NCBI GenBank assembly: GCA_037039685.1
Contig: JAWNGF010000002.1
Span: forward strand, 744,001 to 808,000
Direction of reading: 5' to 3'
Length of the DNA: 64,000 nt
Origin: Ceratobasidium sp. AG-K
Lineage: Eukaryota; Basidiomycota; Agaricomycetes; Cantharellales; Ceratobasidiaceae
In this document: positions 25,488 through 37,582 of the stretch, in pieces
Layout: each line of letters starts with the position of its first letter
Numbering within the stretch: the first letter of the stretch is position 1
Notes under the pieces: model-generated
The model's database searches: none
What the model was told of the DNA's origin: nothing
The model's input: only the letters and a program-made list of their open reading frames with translations
Translations under genes and position numbers: made by a program

Positions 25488-26073
25488 GGTTGGTACTTGG
25501 TGGTGTCTTGATTGCTTGAGCGTTGCCTTGATTGTTGGAGGAGTGTGATAAGTCTCTCTCCTCCTCCTGCCCTCGCCCTTTATACCCGTTCTCAGTCCAA
25601 GTTGGCTGTTTGTCCTTCATGTTATTCGTTTGCTTTTGGCAAACGAATTACCAGATCTGGTAATGTGAACCTACATCCGCTCACTCAAACGGAAGTATTA
25701 ATTACCAAAATGAGTAACTTGGACCAGTAAACATTCGAGATCCCGTGCACATCAGGTGACTACACCAGCGAGTTTATTGATATCCTCAAGTTATTGAGAA
25801 AAGGTTGTGGGTGGGAGCAAGAGTAGATCCAGCACGTGATTCCGCGAGTTGTTGGTCCGAACGGAGATCCTCAGCTGTATCTTCCGACTTTGACGGACAA
25901 TAACAAGGCAAGTATGGACAACCTTTTCTACGTCTTAGATTGATAAGTCAAAGTATAGAATGTAGATGACATGGGAATAAATGCGTGTATTGGATGAAAT
26001 TAATCCGTCCCGTAACCATGAATTATGAGCGACCGTTCTTTTGTACATTCAAATTATCGTAATCGCAGTAGTA
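25488..26073. other. Intergenic with palindromes
   Basis: About 590 bp holding the promoter of the three-repeat gene and the 3' flank of the GMC gene. It contains two adjacent palindromes at 25624-25663 (listed separately). Nothing else assigned. Confidence 0.5.
25624..25663. repeat. Adjacent hairpin and perfect 16-bp palindrome
   Basis: 25624-25633 (ATTCGTTTGC) and 25639-25648 (GCAAACGAAT) are exact inverted repeats around a 5-nt loop. Immediately after, 25648-25663 reads TTACCAGATCTGGTAA, a perfect 16-bp palindrome. They lie about 140-175 bp upstream of the start codon of the three-repeat gene, so a dimeric regulator site is one explanation. Confidence 0.7.
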
Positions 26074-28720
26074 TTAATTACCAGATTTAATGAAGGCAGC
26101 AGCCTTCTCTCCAACGCCATAAACAGTTCGCGTAATGTGAGTGCCCATGTGAATTGGGATGACGCTCGCGTCAACCTATCGGACCGTTAGTGGAAGTTTG
26201 AGCAACTACCAGTAGGTACTTACCACTCGAACGTTGGCAGTGCCATAGACCTTCAACTTGGGGTCAACGACGCCTCCTAGCGCCTTGGGAGCCAAAGCAG
26301 CCGTACCTGAACCAAAAAGTTAATTACAGTCACAGTCGAGATCGCATTCAACATACCAATCGGATGATAGACAGACTCGACATAGGTCTTGACATAGTTG
26401 GCAATATCGGCATCAGAAGTAACTCCAGGTGCAGGATCCTGTCGAGCGACGATGGCAGAAGCAAGTGGCTCGGTCTTGGAGATTTTTAAACCAAATTTGA
26501 CAGCCTCGACAAGGGTATCCAAGTCTGCGGAAGATTTAAGTACGTGAAATAGCGAAAGCCGCTAAGAAGTTACCAAAGGACTTGGAAAGATACTTGGGGT
26601 CATAGCTTGCCTTGACGAGTGGGTCAGCCGAAGTAATGTGCTAGAAAATAGAGTTGTTAGCTATCTGAAATCGGTCAACAGTGAAGCGACTTACAATGTT
26701 GCCTCGCGAGTAAGGATGCTGAAGGGCCATCAAGAGTGAAATGTACGACGTATTTGGCTTGGGGCCGGAGAACGCAAAGTAGCCTGTGGAGATGTGCGCC
26801 GATTAGACCTATTGAACGGTTGGGTATACTGCCCACCACAAACCTGGATACATGATGACCTCGAGGTGACCGAGCTTCTGGGAGAGCCATTGCTTTTGAA
26901 TTGCAAACTGTGCCCTCTCCAGTGCAGTCGAGCCGGAGGCAGCAATCTCCCGGTCGAGTTTAGTCTTCATCGATTGAATCTTGGTGCTATTCACGTATGC
27001 AGGTAGATTCAAGAATGTGAAAGCAGAGTGTGTGGCCGCATAGATACCGTCATTAGTTGATGCGCTGAATTGGATGTTAGAGCGAAGAACTTGGGGAGGA
27101 TAAAGTGATCCCTACTATTGGGCCTGAGCTTCCGCAGCATAGGTCGCATTGTTTCGGAGAATATCAAACGTAGTCTTTCCCGGCTTGAGCTCGTACGAAG
27201 TAGCGATGAACAGGTGGTCTTGCAAGTTTTCTCCCACACCAGGCAGGTTGACAAGCGGAGTAATGCCATACTTCTTGAGGATAGCGCTGTTGCCGATACC
27301 GCTAAGTTCGAGCAGTTGAGGTGACTGCAAAGAACCTAGTAGCAACACATATTAGCGTATGAAGCAGGACTACGAGTCCGAACGTACCAGCAGATAGAAT
27401 GACCTCCTTTCGGGCCGCTACAGTATAAGTCACCGAATTGGAGATAAACGAAACGCCAGTGGCCACATAGTTGCCCGCAACGGTGGTGTTTGAAAATTTG
27501 ATCTTGGTCGCTTGGCCGCCAGTTAGGACTACCAAATTCGAGCGAGCAGCGTTGTATGCATAATAGGTGCTTGCCGCATACGATCGCCTTCCAGTCGTTC
27601 GGTTGACGGACATGGCGCAGTTGTAAAGACCATAAGCATTGCCGCTATCCTGTAATGAACCATGTTAGATACAGCCGTAAAGTACCCAACGTAAACTTAC
27701 TGGGTCGAAGTTGGGAGGAACCCCAAGGTTGTACATTGACTGGGCATATGGGGTTGATATGTCGCTGTACCAGTCTATGCCACGTAAATACTCCATTGGC
27801 CTCATATGACACAACGAACTCACTGTTATATCCACTTCCAATTGGACCAGTAGTCCCCTGGGATGGGTAAATCAACTGACTACCACCAGTGAGGTTACGA
27901 TACGGATCAGTATTTGTGAATTCCTCAGCAGCCTTCATGTAAGGCCAGATGCCTGAATAAATGTCGATTAGAATCAATCACGAGCGAGGAAGCCTGAACA
28001 AACTCACCGTTCCAGTTCCATCCGGTGCTACCCAGAGTCGCCCAAGCTAAAACGATTCGGTCAATACTGGGCATCGAATGCACAAATATTAACCTACCAT
28101 CATACTCGGCCTTGGAGGCACGATCGAAGGCCATGTAGTTGAGCTAATAGAATGTTTCCAAATCAGACCTGATTAATCACGCAAATAGAAATCAACCAAC
28201 CGCGCTTGATCCACCAAGGACTTTACCTCTTTGGAGAAAGATCAGTGATCGACATGACAACCGTAATATGCAGACTTACCGAGGCATGCTCATCTTTCGT
28301 CCGTTTACGCCGGCCTGGGCGGTGGACTGAAACATCCAGTCATATGTGGGATTGCCCGAGGTTGCTCCAAATAATTCTAAAAAAGCATAAGTGGAAATGG
28401 CTATATGGATTGGCAATCACTGACGAGGAGTGTCAATTAAAGGATCATCGACTATGTACTGCCCCGCCTCGATCACCCCGACGGTGATGGTGGAGTTCTC
28501 GGCGAGTCTATGGGCGGTTAGACGTGCGGTGCGTCGGCGCCTGTCGTCATGCTCACCTGGCTGCGACAGCAAGACCAGCAGTACCCCCTCCAACGATAAC
28601 ATAATCAAATTTCTGCGAGGCAAAGCTTGCGCCGTCGGTGGTGAGACTTCGGGGGAGGACCGAGGCAGAAACAGCAGTTCCGAAGAGTGTAAGCGTCGAC
28701 CAAATGGATGCTCGGTTCAT
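26074..28720 (-). CDS. Secreted GMC oxidoreductase (aryl-alcohol oxidase-like, AA3 type)
   Basis: Sixteen minus-strand exons with consistent phases, from 28557-28720 (first) to 26074-26175 (last); 623 aa. The N-terminal about 20 residues form a signal peptide. The FAD dinucleotide motif is VIVGGGTAGLAVAARL (about 41-56). MPRGKVLGGSSA is the GMC signature 1 region and LSAGSLQSPQLLELSGIG is signature 2. The catalytic pair lies in VYHPIGTAAL (His) and GTHITRTVYGVGE (His). AA3 enzymes of basidiomycetes oxidise alcohols or sugars with H2O2 production; the substrate cannot be read from sequence. The intron count is the highest of the hand-resolved genes apart from ATG2. Confidence 0.92.
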
Positions 28721-30226
28721 AATGAAAGTAGCACAAGGCGTAACCGGGACCTGAGAGAGGAGAGGAGGAGATGCAGTACCCCCCGAGGCGACTCATCCTT
28801 TTATAGACGCATCACAGCTCGGGTTGCCGCTCGGTCCAAATTCCCCTGCTAGCGAAAGTATCGGAAGATCCCCCGTCCATTACACTTACTAACATAGGCT
28901 AATTCATGAAACGCGCGTTCTAGTGAATGATATGTAAACTAGGATGCAAGGTTACGAGGAACGAACGGGAAGTGCATGAAAATCAGGTTCGCGGCCCCTC
29001 ATCAGCCGACGCATCCATTCCGTGCCTTGGACTCTCGATCGGGCGTACCGCATCCTCATCTCCGAGACGGCCAGGTCAGTGTGTGCCGAGTCGAGGCTTC
29101 CCATCATCGCGCCACCACCAAGTCTCGTCGGACGTCCGTCTAGTGACAGCATTCGACATGGGATCAACTGGACCGGTCAGACTGGGAGCAAGTGCTTACT
29201 GGATACACCAACATATCTGCACGCTACACCATGACGACCCTGGAATGGCGAAGTCGAAGAGGCGTGGGGACGTGTGAGCCCGCCTAATCTAAAATCTCGC
29301 AAGGCAGGCACCAGGTAAACAGTGACGTTGAATGTGCGATCTAAGCACAAAGCAGGCTCCCGCTAACCTGCTTAGTGAGCCAAAATGTCCTTTTTCCGGC
29401 CAGCCAACTTGCCACCAAAAGGCTCTAGTCTCGGCGCTTGGACGCCGGTATCGGGATACCAGCGTGGATGGCGCGATGCTCCCTGGGTGGAAACGTCGGG
29501 AAACTTCTCAACCCTATCTTAATTTGAGCACTGGCGGTATGCCGATTCTCTTGTGCAGGATTGCTGGGCTCTCTTGGTACAGGAGAGCTGTTCTGGGCCA
29601 CTAGGCACTACACACTGTCAGTCGGTCGATGCGTACGCACCCCCAAATGCACAGACTCGAGTCAGAGGCTGATTGGGCGATAGCCAGCTCATCGCCGTAC
29701 AGTATCCGTTGATCCTTCACAACGCTTCGCAGAGATCCCGAACCAGCGTATCGCGACGATGATACCATATCAGGCAAAGCGAACCACCGAGCAGAATACG
29801 GGTAACGCAACGACCATGGTCAAGTGCCACCGAATGCTCAGACTTCCACATGGCAGGCCGCTGTCCAAGTCTGCTGTCAGTCAGAATAACGTGTGCCGAA
29901 GCTCTGCCCGGAATCGAGTCTGAACTCACTGTTTGTCTAGACAGAATCGCAAGCTTGGTCATCTGTCCCTTGCAAGAACTCTGGAATCGTCTTGGTCATC
30001 TTTCGCTCAGCAATGCTCCACATCCAGGAACGAGCCCGCGCCACGGGTCGCACGTCGAAATTAAATTTACGTTATGTCATTATCGATAATTGACAAACAT
30101 CGGCTAGCAAATCGCCGGTAAGCATATGGTCTGTCGAGTCGAGTATCAGTGGAGTTGGGGGGATAAGTGTGATTGGTAGACGGAGAGTATGATCATCAGG
30201 ATCATCGCCTGTTTGGACTCACCCAT
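28721..30226. other. Intergenic, nothing assigned
   Basis: About 1.5 kb. Open frames (28927-29277 and 29332-29604 on the plus strand, 29717-29962 on the minus strand) show no motifs, no splice support and chance-like composition. It holds the GMC promoter and the 3' flank of the CobW gene. Confidence 0.4.
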
Positions 30227-31978
30227 TCAGTCTAGACGCGCCCCAAGCGTCTGGCCAAGCTTGCGGCCATACCGCTTCACCTCTCCCACCGCTCCCATGA
30301 CCGTCAACAACGCATCCCCCGCCTTCATACTCTTGACCACCGGACTCGTCGGCACCCCACTCAACGGCACGAGCTCAAACCGCCCAAACGCCCAGTTGAG
30401 CACGAGGATTTCGCCCGGGACGAGCGAGAGGAAGCCTTTTACCCGGTAGACCGAATCGATTGGGAGCGAACCCAACGCACCGGTCAACAGTTCGCGCGTC
30501 AAAAGTGGCAAGTCTGCTCCACGAGGTTCCGTGTGCACGTGGGTGCGGGTGGGAGAGTGAGGGGGGTGGGAGTGGGAGTGAGTGTGGGGTTCGGATATGC
30601 CCCTCGATAGCGTGAGCGTTTCGACTTCGCTGTGGTGGTCCTTGTCGGTCTCCGCGGGCTGGAGGAATTGCTTCGAGTCGAGGCCGAATATGAGGCTTGG
30701 AGGGACACCTGACTTGCCCTCACAGCGGAGTTTGGGTGTGAGGTCGTTGAGGGTACCGAGGTGGTCGAGTACAATGTCCAAGTCGCGTTCGGATACCTGT
30801 AGAATGCGTTAGACGGATGAACGACGGCGAGCAGAATCCCGATTCGTTCGCCCCTGAGATATCGAGAGTGTCAGGAGGAATGGCTCTTGGGCGCTACAGA
30901 AGTGGATGTCTCTGGAACCAGCCACAGACGAAGCTCAGGACTTTGCCGACGGTGGGTATCCCCGAATCGACCCGTTGTGGCACGGGGACCGGGAGTATTA
31001 GGGTCGTATAAAGCAAGAAGTCGAGCGCAGGCCCATATTTGGGCAGCCATAGCCTTTGGACAACTCCGAACGACCCTTGAGAGACAAACACTCACATGCT
31101 CCCATTTGTTCTAGACACAGGAGAAGTTAGATCCAATAGTGCCACAAAGCCGAGGAGCAAATGGCATCCAAGGCCGAAAGAACGGTGGCACAAGCGAAGG
31201 ACGGGGAACATACCAATAGAATCACATCCGTATACTGGGCCTGCATCTTGGCCGTCGGACTCGTGTCCTCGTACCCTCTAAAGTTCTCCGCATCGACAAC
31301 CGTGACAATCGCGTCGAGTTTAAAGTCTCCGTTGGTTTCTTTCTCGAGTTCGCGGATTTGAAAGGCGAGTGTTGCGGGGAAGGCTGAGCCCCTGTTGTAA
31401 TAGCACAGCAGGGTCGAGAGTGGATACGAGATTATAGTGTGGGGTTGAGGCAACGACGTGAGGGTCGAGAGACGTAGCGGGTGAATGGACGTACGAAGAC
31501 TCGATGATGATTCGGTCAGGGCGATGCTGGTCTGCGCTCAACGATTAATATACGTCTTTGGGCGTAAAGTGGCGCTGACCTCTAATTTCGAGCAGGGCGG
31601 TTTTCATCTGTCCCACCAGGACACAGCACCTACAACTCGTCAAGCACATGATGAAAACAAGTCGGCCCACTCACATGCACCCATTGAGAATCTCGCTGAC
31701 GGCCGTCAAGGACGAGTTGGAAGCGAGTTGACTATCGACTATTGTTCCAGTTGGTTTTTCAGAGTTTGGCCCGGTGTTGGATCGCGTACCTTCGACGTCA
31801 CCGAATTCATTCTTGAGCAGGACAACTTTGTAGTCTTTAGGGAGTTTAGGCAAAAGAGAGAGAATAATGGTCGTCTTTCCGGCACCGAGGAAGCCTACTA
31901 ACATCAACGACAGCACACACTAGTAAATTATGGCTCACCAGTAAACACAGTAACAGGAATAGCAGTCTTTACACCCAT
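30227..31978 (-). CDS. CobW/COG0523-family GTPase (putative metallochaperone)
   Basis: Minus-strand exons 31939-31978, 31790-31894, 31675-31738, 31580-31629, 31495-31531, 31214-31391, 31096-31110 and 30227-30796; 352 aa. G3E GTPase signatures: Walker A GFLGAGKTT, the metal-binding CMCC (about 69-72, within NGCMCC), IIIESSGSAFP, and the CobW C-terminal domain. A His-rich stretch (HTHSHSHPPHSPTRTHVH) links the domains and probably binds zinc or another metal. The N-terminus (MGVKTAIPVTVFTG) lacks the CPxLV motif of ZNG1 proteins that bind methionine aminopeptidase, so the client is unknown. The last intron, 30797-31095, is 299 nt. Confidence 0.9.
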
Positions 31979-32092
31979 TCTAATCTACTTGTAACTAAAC
32001 TCTAATGTGGTCTGTGAGAATGTAAAGACACGCTAAATCAAATTTGCACTTGTTTACCCGCCACGCACATCACGCCCTTCGTCTCAACCACC
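31979..32092. promoter_or_regulatory. Shared promoter of CobW gene (-) and U1-70K (+)
   Basis: Only 114 bp separate the two divergent start codons, so both promoters and 5' UTRs must overlap. No named element recognised. Confidence 0.5.
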
Positions 32093-33516
32093 ATGACCCA
32101 CCTACTCCCCCCGAATCTCTTGAAGCTATTTGCCCCTCGCCCACCGCTGCCATTTGTGCGGTCGGTGGGAAAAGACCCCGAAAAGATCCGGCCGAAAAAA
32201 GTGTCTGGGGTGGCGGCGTTGCTGGCCGAAGTGCGCGAAGAAAACGAACGTGGGATCGTGGGCGGAGAGCGGGAAGAGGGCGAGGAGGAGCGGTTTACGT
32301 ATGCAGAGGAGATCAAGCGTAGTATGTACCGCGAGCAAAAGCTCAAGCGCAAGCAGGAAGAGTTTCAAAAGGCCAAGGAGACTTGTGAGTGTTTTGTTTT
32401 GTTTTTTGGCCGCTTTGTTGACTGGTGTAGATAAACCCGCTGATGATCCCGAGGCGACGGGGGATCCGTACAAGACGTTGTTTATTTCGCGATTGGTAGG
32501 TGCGGTGTGTGTGACGTGAACTTGACTAATATTCTGCAGTCCAAAAATGCGACCGAGGCCGACTTGCGCAAAGAGTTTGGCGTGTATGGGCGCATCGAGC
32601 GTATCCGCTTGGTGAAAAACAAACGAGGAAACAGTCGGGGGTATGCGTTTATTGTGTACGACCGTGAAAAGGACATGAAAGGTGCGTCAGCGAATTGACG
32701 CCGGGCGGTGCTAACCTCCCACTAGCTGCCTATAAGGAAGCAGACGGGATTAGTATACTAGGAAAGCGTATTCTTGTTGACGTTGAGCGCGGCAGAACTG
32801 TCCGTGGGTGGAAACCGAGGCGACTGGGTGGAGGTCTGGGTGGTAAGCATCCAACATGACGATATGCACCAGACGACTGATGACGGTTGCAGGCCGACCC
32901 AAGCCAGTTGCTCCGGCGGCAGAACCCGTGCGGTTTAGCGGCCCTCCTGGCGGTTTCCGGGGCGACAGAGGGCGTGGTGGGTTTAGGGGCGGCTTTGGAG
33001 ACCGTGGCGGGTTCCGAGGACGCGGAGGGGGAGGTGGTGGGTTTGGTGGACGAGGTGGGTACGGAGGCGATCGCGGGTACGAAAATCGCGATCGCAACGA
33101 CCGGGGAGGGTTCAGCGACCGAGGCGGGTATGGGGGAGACCGTGGAGGAGACCGCGGAGGGTATGGGGGAGACAGGGGATACGGTGGTCGAGGCGGGTTT
33201 GGTGGAGACTCGGTATGTGCATTCACCCAGCATTGCTCCCGTCTAACCTGTATGCAGGGTCCAGGTGGGTACGGACGACCCGAGGGCGGCGGAGGGTATG
33301 GTCCGAGCAGGTAAGTCGGCCACCGAGTGTGTGTGACATCGCTGATGGTTGTACAGGGGCCGTGGTGGCGGGATTGGATTCCAGGGCGGGTTCGGACACC
33401 AAGACGGCGGATTTTCAGGAGGCGGGGGATATGGGGGTGGGCAAGACAACGGGTACCCACCCAAGCGGGGCTACGACGATGCGGCCGATCGCGACTCGAA
33501 GCGCACACGTTACTGA
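32093..33516 (+). CDS. SNRNP70: U1 small nuclear ribonucleoprotein 70 kDa
   Basis: Deduced exons 32093-32384, 32431-32495, 32540-32681, 32726-32842, 32893-33212, 33258-33310 and 33357-33516; 382 aa. The N-terminus has the U1-70K leader ([15 protein letters not shown]) that contacts U1 snRNP core proteins. One RRM follows with RNP2 LFISRL (about 114-119) and RNP1 RGYAFIVY (about 152-159), then [19 protein letters not shown], characteristic of U1-70K. The C-terminal half is Gly/Arg-rich (RGG type) rather than the Arg/Ser-rich tail of animals. It binds stem-loop I of U1 snRNA in 5' splice-site recognition. Confidence 0.93.
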
Positions 33517-34674
33517 ACCCGAATGCTCGCCGGCCAGGGTTCCTGCCATTTTCATTTTGTCTGATTTTATACTGTTGTGTCTCACCAGATTTGGTTCTAG
33601 CAAGTCTAGTGTAAGTACATGATGCAAGGTATGTTGCGAGTGGTGTTGCAACACTGTTGCGACAATCGAAGATGTTCATCGGAATCGAGTGTTGGAGTTC
33701 TAATCAGCTGGAGGAAACAAACGTCTCGGATCCATGGCTACAGGTCCCGAGCACGACGGTCGCACGATCAGCGCCGCACTGTCTGGGGGTCCGTGCTTCG
33801 GTCTCGCGTGGCAACCACGCGTGCGACGTTGATCGTCATCAGAGCGCCACGGGCCTGGTGTTTTGTATTTTCATTTGGGAAGTTCTTATTGTTTACTGTG
33901 GGATCATGTGTATAGGGTGTCCGAGCGGGTCATGTGTTGTGTGTACAGGGTGCTATGTATGCGCGATGTCCTCGAGTTGTGGCTCGCCAGGAGGCGATCG
34001 CGCCTCGCTCTCCTTGATAGGCCACGTGCGGCTATCATCGCGCGAAACCCCTGTAGATTTTCCAACGCGAATAGACTTTTGGACTTGATAGATTGCGTGC
34101 CGGTTGAGCTTGAAGTGCGATTACGTAGTGATCGAGGAGTCAGGAGTTAGGGGTGTGGGTTGTGGGCGGGGGCGGTGGGCAGCAGGTGGAATGCACAGAC
34201 AATAGCGAGGTGGGAGTGAACGCGATTGGTGGAGCGGTGGGAAAGTCAGGAACTGGGGTATAGGCACCGAGTTGGAGCAGGCACTGGGACTGACGCTCAG
34301 CATGACGTTGTGTCTAGCCCATGCCGGCGTTTGAATGGGAGCCGAGGAGCATGTGAATGGGGGGGACGATGATCAGGATGTATGCGCTGGCCGTTTCAGG
34401 CGGGGATTCGTCGGTGGCACGTGGGGTTTAGGCTTTTGTTGGAGCGGAGCCGCGAGTATGAAAAGGGGGCCCTCGCAGGGCGGCAGGCAAGTCGAGGTGA
34501 GTGCCTGGGTATCTGGGGTCTTGGTTTGCACGTGTTTGCAGGGGCGGGCCGGTGTTGCCATCGCATATCTTGACGAGTGTTGGTTGTGTTTCCTGTCTTT
34601 GCTCGACGCGTCCGCTCCTTTTCCCTCGCTCACTTAACCCACGATCTTTTCTCCAGTTGACGGCTGGCCTGTCT
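33517..34674. other. Intergenic between U1-70K and homeodomain gene
   Basis: About 1.2 kb. Open frames such as 33657-34088 are unconvincing. Upstream non-coding exons of the homeodomain gene could lie here. Nothing else assigned. Confidence 0.4.
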
Positions 34675-36727
34675 ATGGCCTGGAACTTTGAACTCATGGA
34701 TTGTGAGTGGATTATTTTTTGAGAAATATGTGTACTTATGGCAGCCCAACAACATCTCTCCGACGAGCCGCGCCGTTCGCGGCGAACAGCGTCAGCGCAG
34801 CTCGTTGTTCACACCGACCACACCCACAGCACGGACATTACTCTCGAGTCCGACGACCCCAAGCCTCCGTCGCCTCAGGCGGCTGTGCTGGCTGATCTCG
34901 AGTCTCCACTCAGCCCCCCTTCTGCAAGCTCGACGCCGTCCCAATCGGCGTTTACCCGCACTCGCTCGGCCACGGTTGGGTCACCTCTGCGGTCTACCAC
35001 CCTCGACGACGAACAAAAGCCGAGCTCGATTGGGCCTCAGCGTGTGCGTAGTGCGACGATGAGCAGCCCCACGGCCCCGAGGACCAACCTTCAGAAACGC
35101 AAGCGCTCGCGAGTGACGCCAGAGCAACTCGCCCATCTCGAGCGTGTGTTTGCCCAGGACAGATCTCCCACTGCCGCACGCCGCAAGGAGATTAGCGAGC
35201 AGCTGGGCATGCAGGAGCGCCAGACGCAGATTTGGTTCCAGAACAGGTCGGTTCATTTCACCCGTGTTGACTAGGCTGACCCGAGTAGGCGCGCAAAGGC
35301 AAAGCTTGTAGAAAGCAAGGGCCGTCGTCCGGGCTCGCCTGGCTCGGGCCGGGACACACCCCCTGACACGCCCCCAGAGCTCAGCCCCGGCTACGAGGCG
35401 GACCTTCAAGCCCTGCTCCACGAAACAGAACGTAAGCTACACTTTGGGCACAGTCAAAACAAACATTAACTCTTTCCCCAGCCATCTCGATCATCCCCTG
35501 CACGGACCTCACCATTGGATCATGGCACCGCATCGCAGACCGTACCGGCCGCCACGACCTCGTCGCCTACATCTCCGACCACAAGGCCTCACTCACCTGG
35601 TTCATCCACTCGGGCGGGCACGGCTTCAAGATGGAAACGCCCCTCTCCTCTGTCGTCCGCACCGAGTTTGCCCATACGACCCCGTCCCACCCAGGCCAAG
35701 GCATCGCCACCTTCTACCTCTCCGAAAAGCCCATTTTCTACATGGAGTCGGGCGGAGGCTGGCAGGTCTGCGACGACTGGACAGAAGGCCGTCAGGCCTC
35801 GAGCGTGCTCAAACACCAACTCGTTGGGAGCTCCGTCCAGCTCGGACACGCCATTCGGGTCTTTGAATCCCGCCGGTCCGGTCGTCCCCTGCACGCGCCC
35901 CAGCCTGGTCTTGTCGTCCCCCCTCCACCCCCGATGTTCACATCCCCCCCCACGCGCACGTTTACCCATGGCCGCAAACGCTCCTACTCGGGCCCCCCCG
36001 CGCCGGTTGGCCAGGGGCATGAAGTTTTTGGACCGGATTACGCTGAAGAGAGTCGGTTTGGCACGTTTACGGTTCCGACCGCCCACGGACACGGACACCA
36101 AAACTCGATGACCGACTTTACGTCCATCCCCATCTCGCAGCTCAACCGCCCATACAGCGCAGACCCCGCACGGTACCAGGACCCCTCGAGGCCATTCAAC
36201 CCCGAGTTCCAGCCCCAGCCCCAGCAGCAACAGCCCCAACGGCAGTTCTCGCAGGACGCGCGACAGTTTAACCCCGAAGCACGTCCGTTACAGCGCTGGG
36301 TTCCAAGAACCCGCCCGGCCGTACATGGACCGCCGCGCGACGTTTGACGTTGCGGCGCATGGACACCCTGTGTTGGAGCAGCGGCGGTACTCTGAGATGG
36401 GCGAGTTTGGGTACGATTATGGCGAGATATTTGCGCCTGGGGGGATGCAGGTCGGGTCGAGCGCGATGCCTGGGTCGAGCGGGATGGCACAACCCAAACA
36501 TGGGCATGGCTCCTAATCCCGGCGCGAATATGGGCATGGCGAATGCTGGCGCGAACATGGGCATGGCGAACACTGGCGCGAATATGGGCATGAACCCCAC
36601 CCAGACGGGCTCCCCGATGTTTGGCATGGGCATGCCAATGGGCTATACCGGCTTGGAAGCCGTCAACGTCAATGTTGGCGACATGATGCCGAGCGGGTCG
36701 GGTCAGACCCCGCCCGGTACGCTCTAA
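34675..36727 (+). CDS. Homeodomain transcription factor
   Basis: Likely exons 34675-34702, 34745-35246, 35289-35431 and 35482 onward (a start at 34738 without the first intron is also possible). A typical 60-residue homeodomain (about residues 120-180) runs from QKRKRSRVTPEQLAHLERVF to IWFQNRRAKAK, split by an intron at the NR/R codon. The region before it is Ser/Pro-rich. After it comes a conserved-looking globular block (CTDLTIGSWHRIADRTGRHD) and a long Gln/Pro/Gly-rich tail. The reading frame shifts by one base near 36297 and again near 36495, so the last about 140 residues, including a GANMGM repeat, are only reached with two indels or a very short 28-nt intron. Mating-type HD genes look different; this is an HD of unknown target. 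Confidence 0.82.
36521..36594 (+). repeat. 27-bp tandem repeat encoding GANMGMANA units
   Basis: Nearly three copies of a 27-bp unit beginning GGCGCGAAYATGGGCATG, encoding G-A-N-M-G-M-A-N-(A/T). It lies in the C-terminal tail of the homeodomain gene, just after the second apparent frameshift. Confidence 0.8.
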
Positions 36728-37582
36728 GTCTTGCCACTATGCCCCGCCGGTCCTATGCCCCCTGCTCTCGTGCTCCTATGCCCCGGTCTCTCTCCTATGC
36801 CTCTCGGTCTCATTTGGGCTCTATCCTACGCTGTTGGTCGCCTTTTTTTTTTATTCTGCTTTTTTCGAACCTGCCTGCCGGTCGAACCCACACTCGTTAT
36901 CTCTCCTGGTCGAAAGTCCCTATTCTTGCCTGCACACTGTTGCTAGGCCATCTATCGCCTCGGTCTTGTCACCAGGCCCCCCATTGCCTTGGCACCCCTC
37001 GGCCCCAGCCAGCTGGAAAAACCTCATCTCTATCTCATCTCTGAATCAACCAACCATCTCGTCCATTCCATCAACATCCGTGCTGGCAACCGACTTTCGA
37101 CTTATTTATCCACGGGCCTAGTCCCCGTCACCGCATCATGCGCTGGTCACTCCTTTATCAACCTGCAGGTCTCGATTCCACCCCAGCGTCGCGTACTATA
37201 TACGAGTTTACTACCGTCCTGAGGTCCTGGCGTTTTTCGTTGTTACCCCCGCCGCTATTTTTCCTTAACTTTATACACGTCTGTATACGGGCGCCTGAAT
37301 TTCTCACATTGTTTGTTACCTATTTTTACCACAGCTGGCTCGGTTTCTTGCGAGTGCATGCATACCTCTTTGGTCCCACTAGTGATGTAGCACAATTTTC
37401 ATATCAGTATAAATTTCTCTCTCATCAGATCAGAACGTGTGCGTTGTAAAGGGTCTGTGGCTGAAGCCATACGCCTGGATCCAACGTTGGGAAGACAGGA
37501 TCCAGTGTGCAAGACTTCCCAGAGATCCAGCGCGCAGGACTTCTAAGAACCCCGCGCTAGGATCCCGCAAAAAAGTTACGTG
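36728..37582. other. Intergenic, pyrimidine-rich
   Basis: About 0.85 kb between two convergent genes. It is strikingly C/T-rich on the plus strand, with repeated CCTATGCC-like words at 36740-36800. Probably the 3' UTR of the homeodomain gene. No gene supported. Confidence 0.45.

Noticed and set aside
28927..29277. 116-aa plus-strand ORF as a gene
   Set aside because: No motif, no splice partners, chance-like composition; overlapping frames on the other strand are as long.
33657..34088. 143-aa plus-strand ORF downstream of U1-70K
   Set aside because: No recognisable features; overlapping alternative frames of similar length.
36330..36727. Separate small gene encoding the GANMGM repeat protein
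   Set aside because: More simply the C-terminal tail of the homeodomain gene reached through one-base shifts; no own promoter space or conserved start.
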